Assembly (NCBI RefSeq): GCF_003937945.1
Contig: NZ_RSEC01000061.1
Location: 248,001 to 312,000 of the forward strand
Length of the DNA stretch: 64,000 nt
Direction: 5' to 3'
Origin: Amycolatopsis eburnea
GTDB taxonomy: Bacteria; Actinomycetota; Actinomycetes; Mycobacteriales; Pseudonocardiaceae
Shown here: positions 42,741-51,428 of the stretch, piece by piece
Position numbering within the stretch: position 1 is the stretch's first letter
How the letters are laid out: each line of letters begins with the position of its first letter
Program-made: the position numbers and the translations under genes
Notes under the pieces: model-generated
The model's database searches: none
Told to the model about the DNA's origin: nothing
What the model saw: only the letters and a program-made list of their open reading frames with translations

Positions 42741-43864
42741 CGGAGCCGAAGAAGAGCATCGCCGACGCGCTGAACGTCGAGGCCTACGACGAGAGCATGG
42801 GCGCGAACCTCGACCGCGCGGCGGGTTTCGTGCCGGTGGCCGGCACGGCGTACAAGGCGGGCAAGTCGATCGGGGCGCACGCCCAGCAGGCGTTCCAGGC
42901 CGACAACCCGAGTGAGCTGCTGTCCGCGGGCGGCGCGCTGGTCGGTGACGGGGCCGCGTTCGTCGGCGCCGCGGCGGGCGACATGGTCACCTTCGCGATG
43001 GACCCGATCGGCTGGCTGGTCAGCCACGGCCTGAACATGCTGCTCGAGCTCGTCCAGCCGCTGCAGGACGCGCTGCACCAAGTCACCGGCGACGGCCCGG
43101 CGATCGGGCACGCGTCGGAGAACTTCGTGACGATCGCGCAGGGCTTCGTCGCGCTGGCCGACGACTTCGAGAAGACCGGCGACACCGCGCTGGCCGAGTG
43201 GGTGGACGAAGCGGGCAACGCCGCGAAGGAAGCGCTCGGCGACTTCTCCTCCGGCATCCGCGGCATCGGCTCGGCCGCCGGCTCGGTCGCCGAGGTGCTG
43301 CAGATGTGGTCGATGGTCATGGTGGTCATCGAAGAGGTGATCAAGGGGATCATCACCGAGCTGGTGTCCTGGCTGATCACGCTGTGGCTGCCGGCGCTGG
43401 CCGCGTCGGTGATCAGCTTCGGCAGCTCGGTGGCCGCCGCGATGACCGCGTCCATCGCCAAGGCCGCGGCGGTCCTGAAGAAGGTCACCGGGTACCTGGG
43501 CAAGTTCGGCAAGCTGCTGGACACCTTCATCGAGTTCCTGGCGAAGTTCTCGACCAACGTCGTCAAGTTCACGACCAAGCTCCGCATCGGCGTGATGCCC
43601 GGCGAGACCAAGTTCGGGTTCGGCGCGGTCGCGCAGGGCTTCCAGCCGAGCAACCGGGTGCTCACGACGATGTTCGGCGCCTCGGCGGGTGCCGGGCCGC
43701 TGCTCGCCGGCGCCGGCGTGAAGGCGGGCATCGGCGCCGCGAAGGGCGCGTTCGCCGAAGGCAAGGACGCCGTGACGCCCGAAGGGGACGAACCGTGGTT
43801 CAACAAGAGCGAGATCGGCGGGGACCGGAGTCCGGAGGAGACCCGGAAGGACCTCGACATCTGA
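42737..43864 (+). CDS. Putative ESX-associated effector with membrane-active segments
   Basis: The 375-residue protein starts with a helical region (1-180) containing Gly/Ala-rich stretches (DMVTFAMDPIGWLVSHGLNM). Strongly hydrophobic segments follow (about 188-240; MWSMVMVVIEEVIKGIITELV, LITLWLPALAASVISFG), then a polar C-terminus. It could be a large WXG/PPE-like substrate or a membrane partner. No toxin motif was recognised. The ATG overlaps the EspC-like stop, and its own stop overlaps the next frame by CTGA. Confidence 0.7.
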   Translation: MTEPKKSIADALNVEAYDESMGANLDRAAGFVPVAGTAYKAGKSIGAHAQQAFQADNPSELLSAGGALVGDGAAFVGAAAGDMVTFAMDPIGWLVSHGLNMLLELVQPLQDALHQVTGDGPAIGHASENFVTIAQGFVALADDFEKTGDTALAEWVDEAGNAAKEALGDFSSGIRGIGSAAGSVAEVLQMWSMVMVVIEEVIKGIITELVSWLITLWLPALAASVISFGSSVAAAMTASIAKAAAVLKKVTGYLGKFGKLLDTFIEFLAKFSTNVVKFTTKLRIGVMPGETKFGFGAVAQGFQPSNRVLTTMFGASAGAGPLLAGAGVKAGIGAAKGAFAEGKDAVTPEGDEPWFNKSEIGGDRSPEETRKDLDI

Positions 43865-44505
43865 CCGACCGGGCGGCCGCGCTCAACGCCCGTGCCGAGC
43901 AGTGGGCGGACGACGCCCAGGTCCGCCCGGGGTTCCGCGAGCGGGTCGAGGCGCTGGTGCGCGACCGCTGGCGCGAGCCGGTGATCGTGCTGCGCCTCGG
44001 CGACCCCGACGTGGGCTTCGCCGTGCCGGGCCGTCGCCAGGACGGCACGGTCGAGGGGGAGGGGCAGGTCGGCCAGTTCTTCAAAGGAGTCCTGCGCGGC
44101 GTCGGCACCGCGGTGGTGTCGGTGTTCTCCCTGGCCAACGGCGGCGGGGCCGGGCGGCCGTTCCAGCGGGAGGTCCGGGTGACCGGCCCGGCGGACGCGC
44201 AGGTGCTGGAGCTGGCCGACCGGCTGCGGTCGCTGCGGGGGCCGTGGCTGGCGTTCTCGCCGTCGTGCGTGGCGCTGGTGGACACCGGCTCGACCTACGT
44301 CGACCCGGCCGACGCGCCGCCGCCGAGCCTCGTCTGGGAGGCGCGGCAGCCGCAGGCACCGGCGGTGAACTTCCGGCGGCACACGCTGACCTGGCCGGAC
44401 GGCTCGAGCTTCCGGTTCCCGCTGCACGGGCGGACCGAGGAGCAGCACCTGCGCAAGTTCGTCGAGCCGCCGGGCATCGTGCACTGGGAAGGCCGGCCGG
44501 ACTAG
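43861..44505 (+). CDS. 214-residue hypothetical protein, apparent CTG start
   Basis: The frame LTDRAAALNARAEQWADDAQ begins at a CTG that overlaps the upstream TGA by 4 bp (CTGA), with GGAAGG about 8 nt before it. No ATG or TTG fits; a GTG at 43795 would overlap the previous gene by 70 bp and add residues unlike the rest. The protein is soluble with a beta-rich second half (GRPFQREVRVTGP, FRRHTLTWPDGSSF). The family is not recognised. It is the last gene of the ESX-like cassette and may be a chaperone or immunity-type partner of the upstream product. Confidence 0.7.
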   Translation: MTDRAAALNARAEQWADDAQVRPGFRERVEALVRDRWREPVIVLRLGDPDVGFAVPGRRQDGTVEGEGQVGQFFKGVLRGVGTAVVSVFSLANGGGAGRPFQREVRVTGPADAQVLELADRLRSLRGPWLAFSPSCVALVDTGSTYVDPADAPPPSLVWEARQPQAPAVNFRRHTLTWPDGSSFRFPLHGRTEEQHLRKFVEPPGIVHWEGRPD

Positions 44506-44509
44506 TGCG

Positions 44510-44564
44510 GTGAGCCGGCCGTTCCCGGAGATCGGCACGAGACCGTTCGACAGGCCGGCCTCAC
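44510..44564. other. Imperfect inverted repeat after the ESX-like cassette
   Basis: GTGAGCCGGCC (44510-44520) pairs with GGCCGGCCTCAC (44553-44564) with one bulged base and a 32-nt loop. It begins 5 bp after the last stop codon. It may act as a weak terminator. Confidence 0.4.
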
Positions 44565-44576
44565 CACCCAGGACCC

Positions 44577-44752
44577 CAGGGCTCCGGCTAAGTCGCCGGG
44601 GGCCGACCGCCCTCGGTCTGAACCGACCGGCGCCGGGCGGCCCTGCGGTGTCTTGAATGAGTCATTCAGGACCTCCGAAGACCTGAATGACTCATTCAAG
44701 ACGTCGGCGAAGCCGCCGCCGGGCAAACCGCCGCGACTTTGCCGGGACCCGG
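44577..44752. repeat. T-type double palindrome flanked by inverted 19-bp motifs
   Basis: CAGGGCTCCGGCTAAGTCG (44577-44595), then the 53-bp double palindrome (44650-44702; 15-mers at 44654 and 44684), then the inverted motif CGACTTTGCCGGGACCCGG (44734-44752). The motif-core-inverted motif order matches 15846-15998 and looks like a small element with terminal inverted repeats. Its left flank CCCTGCGGTG matches 6901-6910. Confidence 0.85.
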
Positions 44753-44813
44753 ACCCTGACCCAGGACCCCGGCCCGGTGAACCTTCGTGGTCACCGGAGT
44801 AGCCGGCCGAGGG

Positions 44814-44855
44814 GGACATGGCGCGCACCGAGGGGGAGGAGAGCGCGCCATGTCC
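44814..44855. promoter_or_regulatory. 13-bp inverted repeat upstream of the protease gene
   Basis: GGACATGGCGCGC (44814-44826) and its exact reverse complement (44843-44855) flank a 16-nt purine-rich loop. It lies about 270 bp before the protease start in the 618-bp gap 44506-45123. It could be an operator or a terminator. I see no gene in the gap and no convincing promoter, although an AT-rich patch occurs near 44965-44990. Confidence 0.4.
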
Positions 44856-45123
44856 GTTCTTGAAACGGTACGCGCCCGGCAGGCCGGTGGCGGCTGAACC
44901 ACTCGTACGCCCGAACCGCGCACAGTGACCGGCGGGCTTGCTGTCCGTTGGAACTGCGTAGGGCGATTTGCCCGATACCTATCTTTTGTCCTGTCCGACG
45001 AAAGTCGGTACCGCCGTTCGCGGGCCGCGCACCACCCTCGAGCCCACCGGATCACCGGTTCCCCCACTCCTGAGCCGGCGCGGCCACCCCTCGCCGGCTC
45101 ACCCCGCGAAAGTGAGCACCGGC

Positions 45124-46209
45124 ATGCGCAGAACCGCACGCTCCGCCACGACCCTCCTGGCCGCCGCCGCGGCGATCGGGTTCTTCTCACCCGTCAGCGC
45201 CACCGCCACCACCATCGACGGCTACTCGCCGTCGGTGCAGCGCGACGCGGTCGCGTCCCTCGCCGCGGACGCGGGGATCAGCGAGTCCGCCGCCGTCGCC
45301 CTGCTGCGCACGCAGGCCGCGAGCGTCGACAAGCTGCACCAGGTCACCGCCTCGCTGGGCGCCCGCGCCGCCGACGGCTACCTCGACGCGGCCGCGGAGC
45401 CGGTCGTCAACGTGCTCGACCAGGCCGCCGCCGACCAGGTCACCGCGGCGGGCGCGCAGGCCAAGCTGGTCAAGCACTCCAGCTCCGCGCTGGCGAGCGC
45501 GCAGGACGCCCTCCAGGCGCTGCCCGCGGTCGCGCACACCTCGATCGGGCTCGACCCGAAGACCAACCAGGTCGTGCTGACCATCGCCGACGCGGCCAAG
45601 GGCACCGGCGCGCTGCTCGAGGCGGCCCGCGCGCTGGGCGACCGCGTCCGGGTGGAGCGCGTCGCGGGCGAGATGCACACCGCGATCTACAACGGCGAAG
45701 CCATCACCGGCGGCGGCACCCGCTGTTCGGCGGGCTTCAACACCAACCGCGGCGGCCAGAACTACCTCATCGACGCGGGCCATTGCACGCGTGCGGTGTC
45801 GCAGTGGAACGTCGGCCCGTCGCAGGGGGCGAGCTTCCCGACCAACGACTACGGCCTGATCCGCAACACGACCGGCAGCGCCCCCGGCGCGGTCACCCTG
45901 TGGAACGGCTCCACCCAGCGCATCAGCTCCGCCGGCACCGCGACGGTCGGCCAGCGCATCAGCAAGAGCGGCAGCACGACGCACCTGACGTCGGGCTCGG
46001 TCCAGCGGCTGAACGTGACGGTCAACTACGCCGAAGGCTCGGTGTACCAGCTGATCCAGACCACCGCGCTGGTCAACCCCGGCGACTCGGGCGGCTGCCT
46101 GTTCGCGGGCAGCGTCGGCCTGGGCATCACGTCCGGCAAGGGCAGCGGCACGTCGTACTTCCAGCCGGTGGGCGAGGCGCTGAGCGCGTACGGCGTGACG
46201 CTGAACTGA
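45124..46209 (+). CDS. Secreted serine protease, alpha-lytic/streptogrisin type (S1E)
   Basis: The 361-residue preproenzyme has a signal peptide (about 1-30), a pro-region of about 140 residues acting as a folding chaperone (two alpha-lytic pro-domain-like segments; ALRTQ..., IGLDPKTNQVVLTI) and a chymotrypsin-fold protease. The catalytic triad is H220 (DAGHCT), D242 (TNDYGLIR) and S322 (NPGDSGGCLF). Cys pairs typical of streptogrisins are present (RCSAGF/GHC and GGC). The ATG at 45124 is preferred over the GTG at 45112; the ribosome site is weak. It is monocistronic. Confidence 0.94.
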   Translation: MRRTARSATTLLAAAAAIGFFSPVSATATTIDGYSPSVQRDAVASLAADAGISESAAVALLRTQAASVDKLHQVTASLGARAADGYLDAAAEPVVNVLDQAAADQVTAAGAQAKLVKHSSSALASAQDALQALPAVAHTSIGLDPKTNQVVLTIADAAKGTGALLEAARALGDRVRVERVAGEMHTAIYNGEAITGGGTRCSAGFNTNRGGQNYLIDAGHCTRAVSQWNVGPSQGASFPTNDYGLIRNTTGSAPGAVTLWNGSTQRISSAGTATVGQRISKSGSTTHLTSGSVQRLNVTVNYAEGSVYQLIQTTALVNPGDSGGCLFAGSVGLGITSGKGSGTSYFQPVGEALSAYGVTLN

Positions 46210-46215
46210 CCGGCG

Positions 46216-46476
46216 TCAGTCACGGCGGCCGAAGATCAGCCGGTAGCCGACCAGGATGATCAGCGCGCCCAGGATCGCCAGGCCCCAGGTGCGCAGGTCG
46301 AAGAAGGTGCCGAGGTCGGTGTGGAACAGGGTCTTGCCGACCCAGCCGCCGACGAAGGCGCCGCCGATCCCGAGCAGGATCGTGATGATGCAGCCGCCGG
46401 GGTCCTTGCCCGGCATGAGGGCCTTCGCGATCAACCCCGCGATGAGCCCGAGCACGATCCAGCTGATGACGCCCAC
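46216..46476 (-). CDS. GlsB/YeaQ/YmgE-family stress membrane protein
   Basis: The 86-residue protein has three hydrophobic segments and the family hallmark at its N-terminus (GVISWIVLGLIAGLIAKALM, then PGKDPGGCIITILLGIGGAF). It ends in a short basic tail. Members are small envelope proteins linked to general stress; the molecular function is unknown. It converges with the protease gene at 6 bp. Confidence 0.93.
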   Translation of the reverse strand: MGVISWIVLGLIAGLIAKALMPGKDPGGCIITILLGIGGAFVGGWVGKTLFHTDLGTFFDLRTWGLAILGALIILVGYRLIFGRRD

Positions 46477-46567
46477 GGGTGCCTCCGTCCGCCTGTTTTC
46501 CTGACGGCAAAGGATGGCAGGAGGAGGCCCCGTGGGCGCGGTGAGCCACGCCCACGTGATCCGGATC

Positions 46568-46966
46568 TCAGCCGGGCAGCGGCCGGTAGCCCGAGCACAG
46601 GACCCGCAGCCAGTCGATCCCGCCGTCCCGCACGGTGTAGTAGGCCTGCTGCTCGACGAGGTGGTCGGTGCCGTCGCGGTGCACCCGCAGCCGGTAGGCC
46701 ACGTGTTCGCGGTCGGCGACCCGGCCGGTCGTCACCGAGCACAGCTCCCGGATCCGGTCGGCCGCGCCGAACCAGCGGCCGAGGACGACGTCGCCGACGA
46801 TCTCCGCCGGGTCGGACGCCGTCCAGTGGCGGCCCGGGGTCAGCGCCGCGAAGTCGACCCGGTCGGCCAGGACGCCATGCAGCGCGGCGGCGTCGCGGGC
46901 GGCGAGCGCGCGGGCGAACTGTTCGCCCAGCGTGGTTTCAGTAGCTGAAGGTCGTGACGGGCTCAT
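46568..46966 (-). CDS. NTF2/SnoaL-like protein
   Basis: The 132-residue protein has the cone-shaped alpha+beta pattern of the NTF2-like superfamily: N-terminal helix EQFARALAARDAAALHGVLA, then ASDPAEIVGDVVLGRWFG and C-terminal strands (HLVEQQAYYTVRDGGIDWLRV). Members are ligand-binding or small enzymes such as cyclases and isomerases. The ATG at 46966 lies inside the 3' end of the DsrE gene (29-bp overlap), so they are cotranscribed. Function unknown. Confidence 0.8.
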   Translation of the reverse strand: MSPSRPSATETTLGEQFARALAARDAAALHGVLADRVDFAALTPGRHWTASDPAEIVGDVVLGRWFGAADRIRELCSVTTGRVADREHVAYRLRVHRDGTDHLVEQQAYYTVRDGGIDWLRVLCSGYRPLPG

Positions 46967-47303
46967 CGCCGATCCACTCCCACATCGGTACGGTGCCGCC
47001 GAGCGCGGCGTTGGAGACGAGGTCGGCGTCGGCGAGGTGGCGCGCGGTGAAGCAGATCGGGCAGACCAGGAACCGGCCGCCCGCGGCTTCGTAGCGCTTG
47101 ACCAGGTCGGCCAGCGGCGGGCAGCCTTCGCAGGCCACGGCCTGGGCGAAGCCGTCCTGGGCGAGCCGGACCGCTTCCTTGGTGAGGAACATGAGCGTCT
47201 CGCGGTGCTGTTCGGCGGCGCCGACGGCGACGAGGAACGCCACGGTGACCTTTTCGGGGTCTTCGAGTCCGGTGGTGAGGCTGATGACGGCGCGGGTGGG
47301 CAT
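46938..47303 (-). CDS. DsrE-family protein
   Basis: The 121-residue alpha/beta protein fits the DsrE/DsrF-like sulfur-relay fold (TVAFLVAVGAAEQHRETLMF, then GFAQAVACEGCPPLADLVKRY). Cysteines in ACEGC and the FLVCPICF stretch may carry sulfur or bind metal. Stand-alone DsrE homologues are common and mostly uncharacterised. The ATG at 47303 has AAGGAG upstream. It overlaps the NTF2-like gene by 29 bp. Confidence 0.85.
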   Translation of the reverse strand: MPTRAVISLTTGLEDPEKVTVAFLVAVGAAEQHRETLMFLTKEAVRLAQDGFAQAVACEGCPPLADLVKRYEAAGGRFLVCPICFTARHLADADLVSNAALGGTVPMWEWIGDEPVTTFSY

Positions 47304-47368
47304 GGCGCGCTCCTTTCGACGCCGTCAGCCTCGCCCGGGCCCGCCTGCCGCCGCATGGGGCGGATGCC

Positions 47369-48928
47369 TCATCTTCCGGCGGCCGGGAACGCGCTCGTGA
47401 TGCCGTGTTCGAGGGCGAACAGCCCGGCGCCGGTGCGGTTGGTGACGCCGGCCTTGGCGTAGATGTGCTCGACGTGGTTGCGCACGGTCTTCTCGCTGAT
47501 CGACAGCGCCCGCGCGATCTCCCGGTTCGAGCCGCCCCCGGCGAGCAGGCGCAGCACCTCGGCCTCGCGGGCGGTCAGCCCGGCCGGGTAGGACGCCCGG
47601 CGGCGGGCCGGGTGCCCGGCCGCGAGCAGCACGGCTTCGACGGCGTGCGCGTCGAGCCGGGCTTCGCGCGCGTGCTGGCGCAGGATCTCGGCGGCGTCGA
47701 CCGCGTCGCGCGCCGGCCGGTGCGGCCGGGGCTCGCGCAGCGCGTGGTAGACGTCGGCGGCGGCCAGCAGGCGCGCGCACGGCGTCAGCGCGGCACCGCC
47801 CGCGCCGAGTGGGTAGCCGGAGCCGTCCAGCCGCTCGTGGTGCGCCGCGGCGACGGCGGCGACGTCCGCCAATCCCTTTACGCGGCGCAGGATCCGGCCG
47901 GTCAGGTAGGGGTGCAGCCGGACCCGCTCGCGTTCGGCTTCGGTGAGCGGGCCGGGTTTTTCCCAGACGCTGTTGGGCACGCCCAGCCGGCCCAGGTCGT
48001 GCACGAGCCCGGCCCGCCGGACGAGCCGGGTGTCCGCTTCGGACAGTCCCGCGCGGCGGGCCGCCTCGGCGGCGAGGCCGGCCACGCCGCGGGAATGGCC
48101 GATGGCGAACGGGCACTTGAGGTCGGCGAAGTCACCGATCGCGGTGAGCAGCTCGTCCAGCTCCGGCTCGGTGAGCGTCCGGTCGCGGTCCGGGGCCTGG
48201 CCGAGGGCGGCCGTCCAGACGTCTTCGTCGAGGAGCCCGGCGAAGATTTCCGGTGCCGCGGCGGTGAACGCGGCGACGACGGCGGGGTCGAACTGGCTGC
48301 CGGCGCGCGCTTCGGCCAGCGCGACGGCGGCGTCCGGCCCGCCGCGGCGCAGGTGCACCTCGGCGACTTCGGCGAGGTGCACCACGCGCATCTCGATCGG
48401 CAGCTGGTCCCCGCGCGCGCCGGCGGGCAGGCCGCTGCCGTCCCAGCGCTCGAACGTGCACGCCAGCGCGTCGCGGACGGCGCCGCCCAGCCCCAGCCGG
48501 TCGGCCAGGCGGGCGGCCGAGGTGCAGTGGGAGTGGATCAGCGCCGCCATCCGGCCGCGGACGCCGGCGAGGAACACGGCGGCGAGCACGCCGCGCGCGA
48601 GCGGCGCCTTGTCCCGCCCGACGTGGGTGGCCAGCAGCCGCAGGAAGGGCAGGCCGGTCCAGTTCACCCGGTAGGTGGCGGCGCGGAAGGCGATGTCGTC
48701 GCCGAACCAGCGGGCCAGCTCGTGCGAGTCGGCGTGGCAGCCGATCCAGGCGACGAGGGTGGCGTAGTACGTCGTCGCCCGCTGTTCGTCGTCGAGGCCG
48801 AGCCGGTCGGCGAGCCGGGTGGCGAGCAGCGCGGACCGCAGCATGTGCTCCATCGGCTGGCCCAGCCCGAGGTCGATGGCCAGCGACAGGGCGGCGAGCA
48901 CTTCGGCCCGGCTCGGCTGGACGGCCAT
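47369..48928 (-). CDS. HD-GYP-type phosphohydrolase with LuxR helix-turn-helix
   Basis: The 519-residue protein has two related HD-like halves. The first (about 60-230) keeps FERWDGSGLPAG but not a full metal site. The second (about 290-430) is an HD-GYP domain with VHDLGRLGVPN and HHERLDGSGYP. A LuxR/NarL helix-turn-helix ends the protein (about 450-519; LTAREAEVLRLLAGGGSNRE). HD-GYP proteins usually degrade cyclic di-GMP, so this looks like a one-component transcription factor reading or destroying a second messenger. The ATG at 48928 has GAGG 8 nt upstream. DsrE and NTF2-like genes follow on the same strand. Confidence 0.85.
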   Translation of the reverse strand: MAVQPSRAEVLAALSLAIDLGLGQPMEHMLRSALLATRLADRLGLDDEQRATTYYATLVAWIGCHADSHELARWFGDDIAFRAATYRVNWTGLPFLRLLATHVGRDKAPLARGVLAAVFLAGVRGRMAALIHSHCTSAARLADRLGLGGAVRDALACTFERWDGSGLPAGARGDQLPIEMRVVHLAEVAEVHLRRGGPDAAVALAEARAGSQFDPAVVAAFTAAAPEIFAGLLDEDVWTAALGQAPDRDRTLTEPELDELLTAIGDFADLKCPFAIGHSRGVAGLAAEAARRAGLSEADTRLVRRAGLVHDLGRLGVPNSVWEKPGPLTEAERERVRLHPYLTGRILRRVKGLADVAAVAAAHHERLDGSGYPLGAGGAALTPCARLLAAADVYHALREPRPHRPARDAVDAAEILRQHAREARLDAHAVEAVLLAAGHPARRRASYPAGLTAREAEVLRLLAGGGSNREIARALSISEKTVRNHVEHIYAKAGVTNRTGAGLFALEHGITSAFPAAGR

Positions 48929-49003
48929 GGTCACCGCCTCGTTCGTGGGACCTCGTCGCGCCAGCCTACGTTTTTGTCGGACCCCGCGGGTAGCTTCCGG
49001 GGC

Positions 49004-49429
49004 ATGGTGCTGACCAAGGAGGAACGCGAAGAGTTTCTGGCCCAGCCGCACGTCGGCGCGTTGTCGGTGGTGGAGCGGCCCGACCGGGCGCCGCTCGTGG
49101 TGCCCATCTGGTACCAGTACACGCCGGGCGGCGAGCTGTGGGTGCGCACGGGCCCCGGCGCGCGCAAGACGCGGGCGATCCTCGCCGCGGGCCGGTTCAG
49201 CCTGCTGGCGCAGCGGACGTCGCCGACGGTCCGCTACGTCTCGGTGGAAGGGCCGGTAACGAGGACCGAGCCGGACTCCGAGGAGCGGTCGCTGGAGATG
49301 GCGTCGCGGTACCTGCCACCGGGCGCGGCCGAAGAGTTCGTGGCCTACGAGCGGAAGGAGCTGGGCGAGCACATCACGGTGTTCCTGCGGCCGGAGCACT
49401 GGCTGTCGGCCGACCTGGGGCCGGGCTGA
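49004..49429 (+). CDS. PNPOx-fold flavin/F420-binding protein
   Basis: The 141-residue split-barrel protein belongs to the pyridoxamine-phosphate oxidase-like superfamily (LTKEEREEFLAQPHVGALSV, VPIWYQYTPGGELWVRTGPG, KTRAILAAGRFSLLAQR). Actinobacterial members often bind F420 or heme and reduce or oxidise small molecules. TAGCTT at 48991-48996 ends 7 nt before the ATG, suggesting a leaderless mRNA. It is divergent from the HD-GYP gene. Confidence 0.85.
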   Translation: MVLTKEEREEFLAQPHVGALSVVERPDRAPLVVPIWYQYTPGGELWVRTGPGARKTRAILAAGRFSLLAQRTSPTVRYVSVEGPVTRTEPDSEERSLEMASRYLPPGAAEEFVAYERKELGEHITVFLRPEHWLSADLGPG

Positions 49430-49515
49430 CCGTTCGGCCGAACGTGCGACTCCGGTAACGGCCCGGTCGCTCTCGGGGACTGACTTCTCGGTGACCCGAC
49501 GAGCGGAGGCCGCGG

Positions 49516-50685
49516 ATGCAGATCGACCTGTTCAACGAGATCCAGAACCCCCGCCCGTGGCCGGCGGGGCACGAGCGGCTGCGGTTCCGCCAGGCGATCG
49601 AGCAGGCCGTGCTCGCCGACGAGCTCGGGTACGGCTGCTGGTGGCAGGTCGAGCACCACGGCGCGGGGGAGTTCAGCCTCTCCTCGGCGCCGGAGCTGAT
49701 GCTGGCCGCGCTGTCCCAGCGCACCAGCCGGATCCGGCTCGGCCACTCCGCCGTGCTCGCGCCGGGCCGGTTCAACCACCCGATCCGCGTCGCCGAACGC
49801 GCGGCGACGCTCGACCACCTCAGCGGCGGCCGGGTCGAGCTGGGCCTGACCCGCTCGACGATCCCGGAGTGGCGCCTGTTCGGCATCGAGCCGGCCGAGG
49901 CCCGCGCCCAGACGCAGCAGGCGTTCGAGATGGTGCCGAAGATGTGGACCTCGGAGCGGTTCTCGTACGAGAGCGACGACTACCGGATCGACGACGTGCC
50001 GATCGGGCCCAAGCCGCTGCAGCGGCCGCACCCACCGCTCTGGCAGGCGGCGGCGAGCCCGGCGTCGTTCGAGGAGGCGGGCCGGCGCGGGGTGGGCGTG
50101 CTGGGCACGACGATGTGGGAGTCGCTCGAACGCGCGGGCCGCCTGATCTCGCTGTACCGCGAGGCGGCTGCGGCGTGCACCGAGCCGGTCGGCGCGTACG
50201 TCAACAACCAGGTCGGCTTCTTCACGTTCGTCCACTGCGCGGACACCGACGAGGAGGCGATGCACAACGGCGCCGCGGCGGCGGCCGCCTGGTACACGGT
50301 GACGGCGCTGACGTTCTTCGAAGCGGCGACGGAGTTCGTCCGCCAGAACGCCCGCAACGAGCAGCTGCTGGCCGCCCCGGACGGCGGCGGCCTGACGGGC
50401 GAGTTCCTCCGCGGCGAGGCGGCGAACACCCCGTCGGCGGCGAACCTGCTGATCGCCCGCATCCTGCAGGGCGAGCAGGTCGCCGACGACGAGGTGTTCG
50501 AGGTGCTGAGCGCACAGGACTCGCTGATCGTGGGCAGCCCGGAGACGTGCCGCAAGAAGCTGCGCGCGTACGCCGACCTGGGCATCGACCGCATGATGTG
50601 CCTGCAGCAGATCGGCGCCATCCCGCACGACAAGGTCCTGAAGAGCATCCGCCTGATCGGGGAGCTGATCCCCGACCTGGCCTGA
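49516..50685 (+). CDS. LLM-class flavin-dependent oxidoreductase
   Basis: The 389-residue luciferase-like monooxygenase has the TIM-barrel segments of the family: DELGYGCWWQVEHHGAGEF, TSRIRLGHSAVLAPGRFNHP and DHLSGGRVELGLTRS, with late VGSPETCRKKLRAYADLGID. It uses FMN or F420. The ATG at 49516 follows GGAGG. It converges with the SDR gene with 2 bp between the stops. The substrate is unknown. Confidence 0.92.
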   Translation: MQIDLFNEIQNPRPWPAGHERLRFRQAIEQAVLADELGYGCWWQVEHHGAGEFSLSSAPELMLAALSQRTSRIRLGHSAVLAPGRFNHPIRVAERAATLDHLSGGRVELGLTRSTIPEWRLFGIEPAEARAQTQQAFEMVPKMWTSERFSYESDDYRIDDVPIGPKPLQRPHPPLWQAAASPASFEEAGRRGVGVLGTTMWESLERAGRLISLYREAAAACTEPVGAYVNNQVGFFTFVHCADTDEEAMHNGAAAAAAWYTVTALTFFEAATEFVRQNARNEQLLAAPDGGGLTGEFLRGEAANTPSAANLLIARILQGEQVADDEVFEVLSAQDSLIVGSPETCRKKLRAYADLGIDRMMCLQQIGAIPHDKVLKSIRLIGELIPDLA

Positions 50686-50687
50686 GG

Positions 50688-51428
50688 CTACGCGGTGAAG
50701 CCGCCGTCGACCGGGACGACCACCCCGGTCAGGTGGCTCGCCCGGTCGCTGAGCAGGAACGCCGCCGTGGAGCCGACTTCCGCGCCCGTGCCCGCCTTGC
50801 GCAGGGGCGTCGCGGCGATGCGGGCCTCCACCCCGCCGGGGATCGTGCGGCGCAGCTCGTCCAGCATCGGGGTTTCCGTCGGGCCCGGGGCGAGGACGTT
50901 GACGCGGATGCCCAGCGGCCCGAAGTCGTGGGCCGCGGTGCGGGTCAGGCCGATCACAGCGTGCTTCGTCGCCTGGTAGGCGCCCATGCCGGAACTGCCG
51001 CGCAGGCCGCCGATGCTGCTCACGTTCACGATCGAGCCGCCGCCCGTCATCGCGCCCACCTCGGCGCGCAGGCACAGCCACGTACCCTTCACGTTCACCG
51101 CCATGATCCGGTCGAAGTCCGCCTCCGAAACGGTGTCGAGCCGGCCGCTGCCGCCCATCGCCGCGTTGTTGAACGCGCCGTCCAGGCGGCCGAAGCGGGA
51201 CACCGTGGCCGCCACGAAAGCGTCCACATCGGACGCCGAGGTGATGTCACCCGTCGTGTAAGCGACGTCGTGGTCGGAAAGCTCCGCGGCCAGTTTGGCC
51301 AGCGGCTCCTCGTTCCGCGCCACCAGCATCACCGACGCCCCGTCCGCGGCGAACACGCGTGCCGCGTCCGCGCCGATGCCCGAACTGGCCCCGACGACCA
51401 GGACCACCTTGCCCGCCAGCAAGCTCAT
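50688..51428 (-). CDS. Short-chain dehydrogenase/reductase
   Basis: The 246-residue NAD(P)-dependent enzyme has the cofactor motif GASSGIG, NNAA-type segment (FNNAAMGG), catalytic Ser in VNVSSIGG and the YQATK pair (Y-x-x-x-K). It is the last gene of the six-gene minus-strand operon. It would interconvert a hydroxy and keto acid, supplying or using the beta-keto acid handled by the BKACE enzyme next to it. The ATG at 51428 overlaps the BKACE stop and has AGGAGG upstream. Confidence 0.93.
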   Translation of the reverse strand: MSLLAGKVVLVVGASSGIGADAARVFAADGASVMLVARNEEPLAKLAAELSDHDVAYTTGDITSASDVDAFVAATVSRFGRLDGAFNNAAMGGSGRLDTVSEADFDRIMAVNVKGTWLCLRAEVGAMTGGGSIVNVSSIGGLRGSSGMGAYQATKHAVIGLTRTAAHDFGPLGIRVNVLAPGPTETPMLDELRRTIPGGVEARIAATPLRKAGTGAEVGSTAAFLLSDRASHLTGVVVPVDGGFTA

